From IMG/VR virus record IMGVR_UViG_3300026478_000026, positions 1 to 24,486 of that record: a stretch of DNA of 24,486 bases; one strand, 5' to 3'. The notes under the pieces were generated by a model, which saw only the letters and a list, made by a program, of their open reading frames with translations, was not told the origin of the DNA and ran no database searches. The position numbers and the translations under genes are program-made. This document shows, piece by piece, positions 21,760 through 24,486 of this stretch (its first letter is position 1; each line of letters begins with the position of its first letter). Source of the DNA: a virus.

Positions 21760-24008
21760 GCTTGGCCCTCCTGTGGTACCACGTTTGGCATCGGTCTGGC
21801 CTGTTGCGCTTCTTCCTGACGGGCCATAATCGCTGCTTCTCGGCCCATATCATCAGACTCAGGCATGATCGGGCCTTGCATTTGCTGCGGTGGTATTAAA
21901 TCCCCTGCATCATGAGCAGCAGCAAGCGTTCCCATCACAATATCTTGAATTTGCTCCATTGTCATGCCAGGCATTGTGGCTGAAATACGCTTAGTTTCGG
22001 CGTCAAATGCCTTGATTTTAGCCTCAAACTCACGTACTTGAACGTCTCTAGCCTCAATCGACTGATTGACGTTCATCAGCATGTCGTGCATTTGTTGCAT
22101 TTCCATGCCCATTGCTTCAATTTGCTTTTGAGCTGCCTGTAACGCTGGATCATTATCTTGATCAGCCAGCAGTTGCGGGTCAATCGTCTTGCGAAGACGT
22201 GCTGCCATCTCTTGAGCACCCGGCCAATCCATGTTTTTAACAAACAAATCACCTGCCACGGCCCACAAGTTAGGATTGCCCTGCAAGATCTGTGACATCG
22301 CGTCCATCGACTCTTGACGTTTGGTCATGTAGCTTGGGCCTGTTGTCACCACCACGTCGTAACGGCCTACAGATGGGTTATAGATCTTATCAATCACCAC
22401 ACCTGTCTGATCCATGATCTTTTTGACCGGTTCTTGCTGGGTCGGGTCAATTTTGACCATGTTGGTTTCGCCATCAATACCAACAATCCTGGCAATACGC
22501 TGTGTGTCGTAAATTTTTGGTATTAAGTCCACCAGTTGACGCGTCACGTAGCGCACAGCACGCGCTAAATTGTCCACATAATGGTACGTACCGTTATCAG
22601 ATTCCTTTTGTCTTGCTAAAATAGCACGTCCAGAACGCTCGTTAGACACCTGCCCTAGGCTTGCGTCATACTGGCCTGTGGTAGCTTTGATGTCTTCAGA
22701 CGCGCCCATCTTGGCCTGAATAAGACCTGTTTGTGGTAGTGGTGGTGCAGCGCGTTGCGGTAACGGCAAGATCGATCCAGCACCGTCGGTAACGTCAGGA
22801 TTGACCTCTAAATAAGGCCAATTTTGTGTATTAGCCGTCTTCCACTGGTACTCATAACCTTCAAACTGACCACCGTAACCAATAAATGGCGCTTTAGGTG
22901 CAAGCGCAAGCATCTCAGCTTCTTGGCTTGTCCAGTAGTTGTACATCCGTTGGGCATCTTTAGCGTTGCGTACGATGCCTGAAATAAAGATGCGGCCATC
23001 AACTTGAAACTCATTACCTACCACGCGCACAACCGGAATCCAATTACCCGCCCATTCACGTTCTTCAAGCACCTCAAAGCCATTGGTTTTCATCCACATG
23101 ATCTTTTTACGGTCTACCTGACGCTCGCGTATGGGCGCTAGCCCCATTGAACGTAGTGTGGCGTCTTCCATCGAGCCTTTAAACACCGATTTATTGCCAG
23201 GAAACAGATACAGCGTTTCTGTTTTGTGCGCAATGTAAAAGTATTCAGCAATCCGTATTGTGTCTTCTGTAATCCACTGGCTGATGTCTTGGTCACCAAT
23301 ACCTTGCGCCATGATCGAAGACAGCGGTGCAGCGTTGGGGTACATACGCTGGTAGTCTTCCTTGAGCATGTCTTCCGTAATAAAACACCACTCAGCGTCT
23401 GCCCCGCATGGGTCTTGGATCAGCGGGTCCATGTAGACGCTAAAGCTATTGCGTACGCGAGCGATCTTGATGTCTTGATCAAAGCTGTCTTCGTAGCAAT
23501 ACTCCGTCAGAATACGAATGTAACCTTCACCGTAAGTGACTTGGTTCTCGCACGCCGTGTCGTAGGCCACGTCAGCGTCTGACATGTACTCAATGTGCCG
23601 CACGATGCCATCGAGCACCTCGGCAACTTCAACGTCGGCTTGATCGTTAACAGGTATGACCTTGCCGCTTGGCCGGTTCTGGCGCTGCTCGTTAGTTACT
23701 TGTCTTACATGCTGTGGTAGCTTATTAATAGTCAAGCAAGGTCTTGCGTTGACCGTCTGCCCTTGCACCGACCCACGCGTTGCCAATACATCTTGCGGCC
23801 ACTGCCACTGGTTGTCTGGCGAACCGGCCATAAAGCGCAGGTCGTCAAGCTCATCTTCGCGGCTCTCCGAGTACGCGCCGATCGCTTGGCGTAACCGATC
23901 GCGCATCAGTTGTAGCGTGTCGCGGTGGTCCTTTTGGTCAGGACCGCCGCGAGCCGATACCTTGCCCGCGCCTTCAATACCTGTAGGGTCTTGCTTAAGC
24001 GTTGCCAT
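21756..24008 (-). CDS. Portal protein, P22 gp1-like
   Basis: A 750-residue protein of the P22 portal family (P22 gp1 is 725). RPCLTINKLPQHVRQVTNEQ (about residues 88-107) with following NRPSGKVIPVND, YGEGYIRILTEY and FSVYMDPLIQDP are strong family marks. The stem, wing and crown regions follow in order. The last 150 residues are helical (LQAAQKQIEAMGMEMQQMHD, then KIKAFDAETKRISATM), corresponding to the barrel extension. Twelve copies form the ring through which DNA enters and leaves the head; it binds terminase during packaging and the gp4-like factor afterwards. The start ATG at 24008 overlaps the stop of the small basic gene (TAATG). No truncation is seen. Confidence 0.93.
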   Translation of the reverse strand: MATLKQDPTGIEGAGKVSARGGPDQKDHRDTLQLMRDRLRQAIGAYSESREDELDDLRFMAGSPDNQWQWPQDVLATRGSVQGQTVNARPCLTINKLPQHVRQVTNEQRQNRPSGKVIPVNDQADVEVAEVLDGIVRHIEYMSDADVAYDTACENQVTYGEGYIRILTEYCYEDSFDQDIKIARVRNSFSVYMDPLIQDPCGADAEWCFITEDMLKEDYQRMYPNAAPLSSIMAQGIGDQDISQWITEDTIRIAEYFYIAHKTETLYLFPGNKSVFKGSMEDATLRSMGLAPIRERQVDRKKIMWMKTNGFEVLEEREWAGNWIPVVRVVGNEFQVDGRIFISGIVRNAKDAQRMYNYWTSQEAEMLALAPKAPFIGYGGQFEGYEYQWKTANTQNWPYLEVNPDVTDGAGSILPLPQRAAPPLPQTGLIQAKMGASEDIKATTGQYDASLGQVSNERSGRAILARQKESDNGTYHYVDNLARAVRYVTRQLVDLIPKIYDTQRIARIVGIDGETNMVKIDPTQQEPVKKIMDQTGVVIDKIYNPSVGRYDVVVTTGPSYMTKRQESMDAMSQILQGNPNLWAVAGDLFVKNMDWPGAQEMAARLRKTIDPQLLADQDNDPALQAAQKQIEAMGMEMQQMHDMLMNVNQSIEARDVQVREFEAKIKAFDAETKRISATMPGMTMEQIQDIVMGTLAAAHDAGDLIPPQQMQGPIMPESDDMGREAAIMARQEEAQQARPMPNVVPQEGQA

Positions 24009-24172
24009 TACTTTTTCTTCGTCATAGGTTTAGGGCTTGGCCTTTTAGCCGCCGCAGCACGTTGGGTATTGTAAGCAATTGCAACAGCCTGCTTAACAGG
24101 TTTGCCTGCGTTAACTTCAGCCTTAATGTTTTTACGAAAGGCTTCTTTGCTGGTCGATTTAACAAGTGGCAT
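24008..24172 (-). CDS. Small basic protein between terminase and portal
   Basis: A 54-residue, Lys/Ala-rich protein (MPLVKSTSKEAFRKNIKAEV, then a GKPVKQAVAIAYNTQ helix and a basic tail). This is a common small phage protein recognisable by its MPLVKS opening and KQAVAIAY motif, often located near terminase or portal genes; its function is not established. The frame is open to 24199, but GAAAGG lies within that extension. I take the second of two adjacent ATGs (24172), six bases after AGG; the first (24175) is possible. The strong positive charge suggests nucleic-acid contact. Confidence 0.8.
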   Translation of the reverse strand: MPLVKSTSKEAFRKNIKAEVNAGKPVKQAVAIAYNTQRAAAAKRPSPKPMTKKK

Positions 24173-24191
24173 CATTTTCCTTTCGTTGCCA

Positions 24192-24486
24192 TCAAGCACC
24201 CATCCAAGATGTCGTTACGCCGTTGGCGTTGTACGCACGATTAGTTTGTTTCTCGACATACTGCCTGTGCGCGACCGGAAATGCAAACGTCACTGCCAGT
24301 GCGTCGGCAGCGTCGGGTGATGCTAATCCTCGGGCTTTCATTTCCTTTTTACCTTCCAAGAAAATTGTACCCGACGAATTAGGTTTTATGGTAGGCCCAA
24401 CTAGATCAGACTTGAGCGCTCTGTCGTTAGGGATCGACGCCGTTTTAAGCCACTCCTTCATCAGCCCCCACAGCTCGGCGCGTTTA
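24192..24486 (-). CDS. Terminase large subunit, C-terminal part (cut by window edge)
   Basis: The frame is open to the window edge, giving the last 97 residues. It reads through RAELWGLMKEWLKTASIPND at its start, then FLEGKKEMKARGLASPDAAD and ALAVTFAFPV. The (L/I)xxKxxMKxRGLxSPDxADALxxTFA pattern is the end of the RNase-H-like nuclease domain of large terminases. The Asp in SPDAADAL is the likely last metal-binding acidic residue. The enzyme cuts concatemeric DNA and drives it through the portal with its N-terminal ATPase, which lies outside. An ATG at 24461 is internal and is not the start. It is followed after 19 bases by the small basic gene. Confidence 0.92.
   Translation of the reverse strand, partial: KRAELWGLMKEWLKTASIPNDRALKSDLVGPTIKPNSSGTIFLEGKKEMKARGLASPDAADALAVTFAFPVAHRQYVEKQTNRAYNANGVTTSWMGA

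Noticed and set aside
24192-24461. An 89-residue independent gene
   Set aside because: The frame runs on without a stop to the window edge and encodes terminase residues there too; it is the end of the large terminase.

Overview
This window is the virion-assembly region of a tailed bacteriophage with a short, P22-type tail (podovirus morphology). All 24 genes I accept lie on the minus strand and are packed end to end, so the transcriptional order runs from position 24486 down to 1. No bacterial gene, integrase, tRNA, CRISPR array or insertion sequence is visible. The family assignments come from reading the proteins, not from a database search. The P22-like portal, coat, tail-accessory, DNA-stabilisation and ejection proteins suggest a Gram-negative, probably proteobacterial host. 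I cannot name the host or say whether the phage is temperate.

Layout in transcriptional order. (1) Packaging, 24486-21756: the C-terminal end of the large terminase, a 54-residue basic protein and a 750-residue P22-type portal. (2) An extra cassette, 21759-13469, about 8.3 kb and twelve genes, lies where P22-type phages normally go straight from portal to scaffold. It holds a helical DUF5856-like protein, tail-fibre or virion-surface proteins, a double glycine-rich adhesin-like protein, a 2-oxoglutarate/Fe(II) oxygenase, a protein of nine exact 20-residue repeats, a heptad-repeat coiled coil and another glycine-rich protein. (3) Head and tail core, 13362-7976: scaffold, coat, two small beta-rich proteins that may decorate the head, a 62-residue protein, a gp4-like tail accessory factor and a gp10-like DNA stabilisation protein. 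(4) Host recognition, 7983-4521: a fibre with an S74 chaperone domain, a beta-helix tailspike, a small beta protein and a cupin-like protein. (5) DNA ejection, 4524-248: three proteins resembling the P22 gp7/gp20/gp16 set in order and character. (6) A 72-residue membrane protein at 232-14 that may open the lysis region.

Expression. Most genes are joined by ATGA, GTGA, TAATG or TGATG overlaps, or by a stop codon that is itself part of the next Shine-Dalgarno sequence (TAAGGA), so translation is probably coupled. The only gap near 100 bases, 13363-13468, carries a near-consensus sigma-70-type promoter (TTGTCA, 17 bases, TATGAT) pointing into scaffold and coat. Three GC-rich hairpins follow the coat gene and the two small genes behind it, and probably set RNA ends or stability there.

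There is no gene-free stretch longer than about 110 bases. The least ordinary parts are the portal-scaffold cassette, its strict 20-residue repeat protein, its oxygenase, and the promoter and hairpins framing the coat gene.
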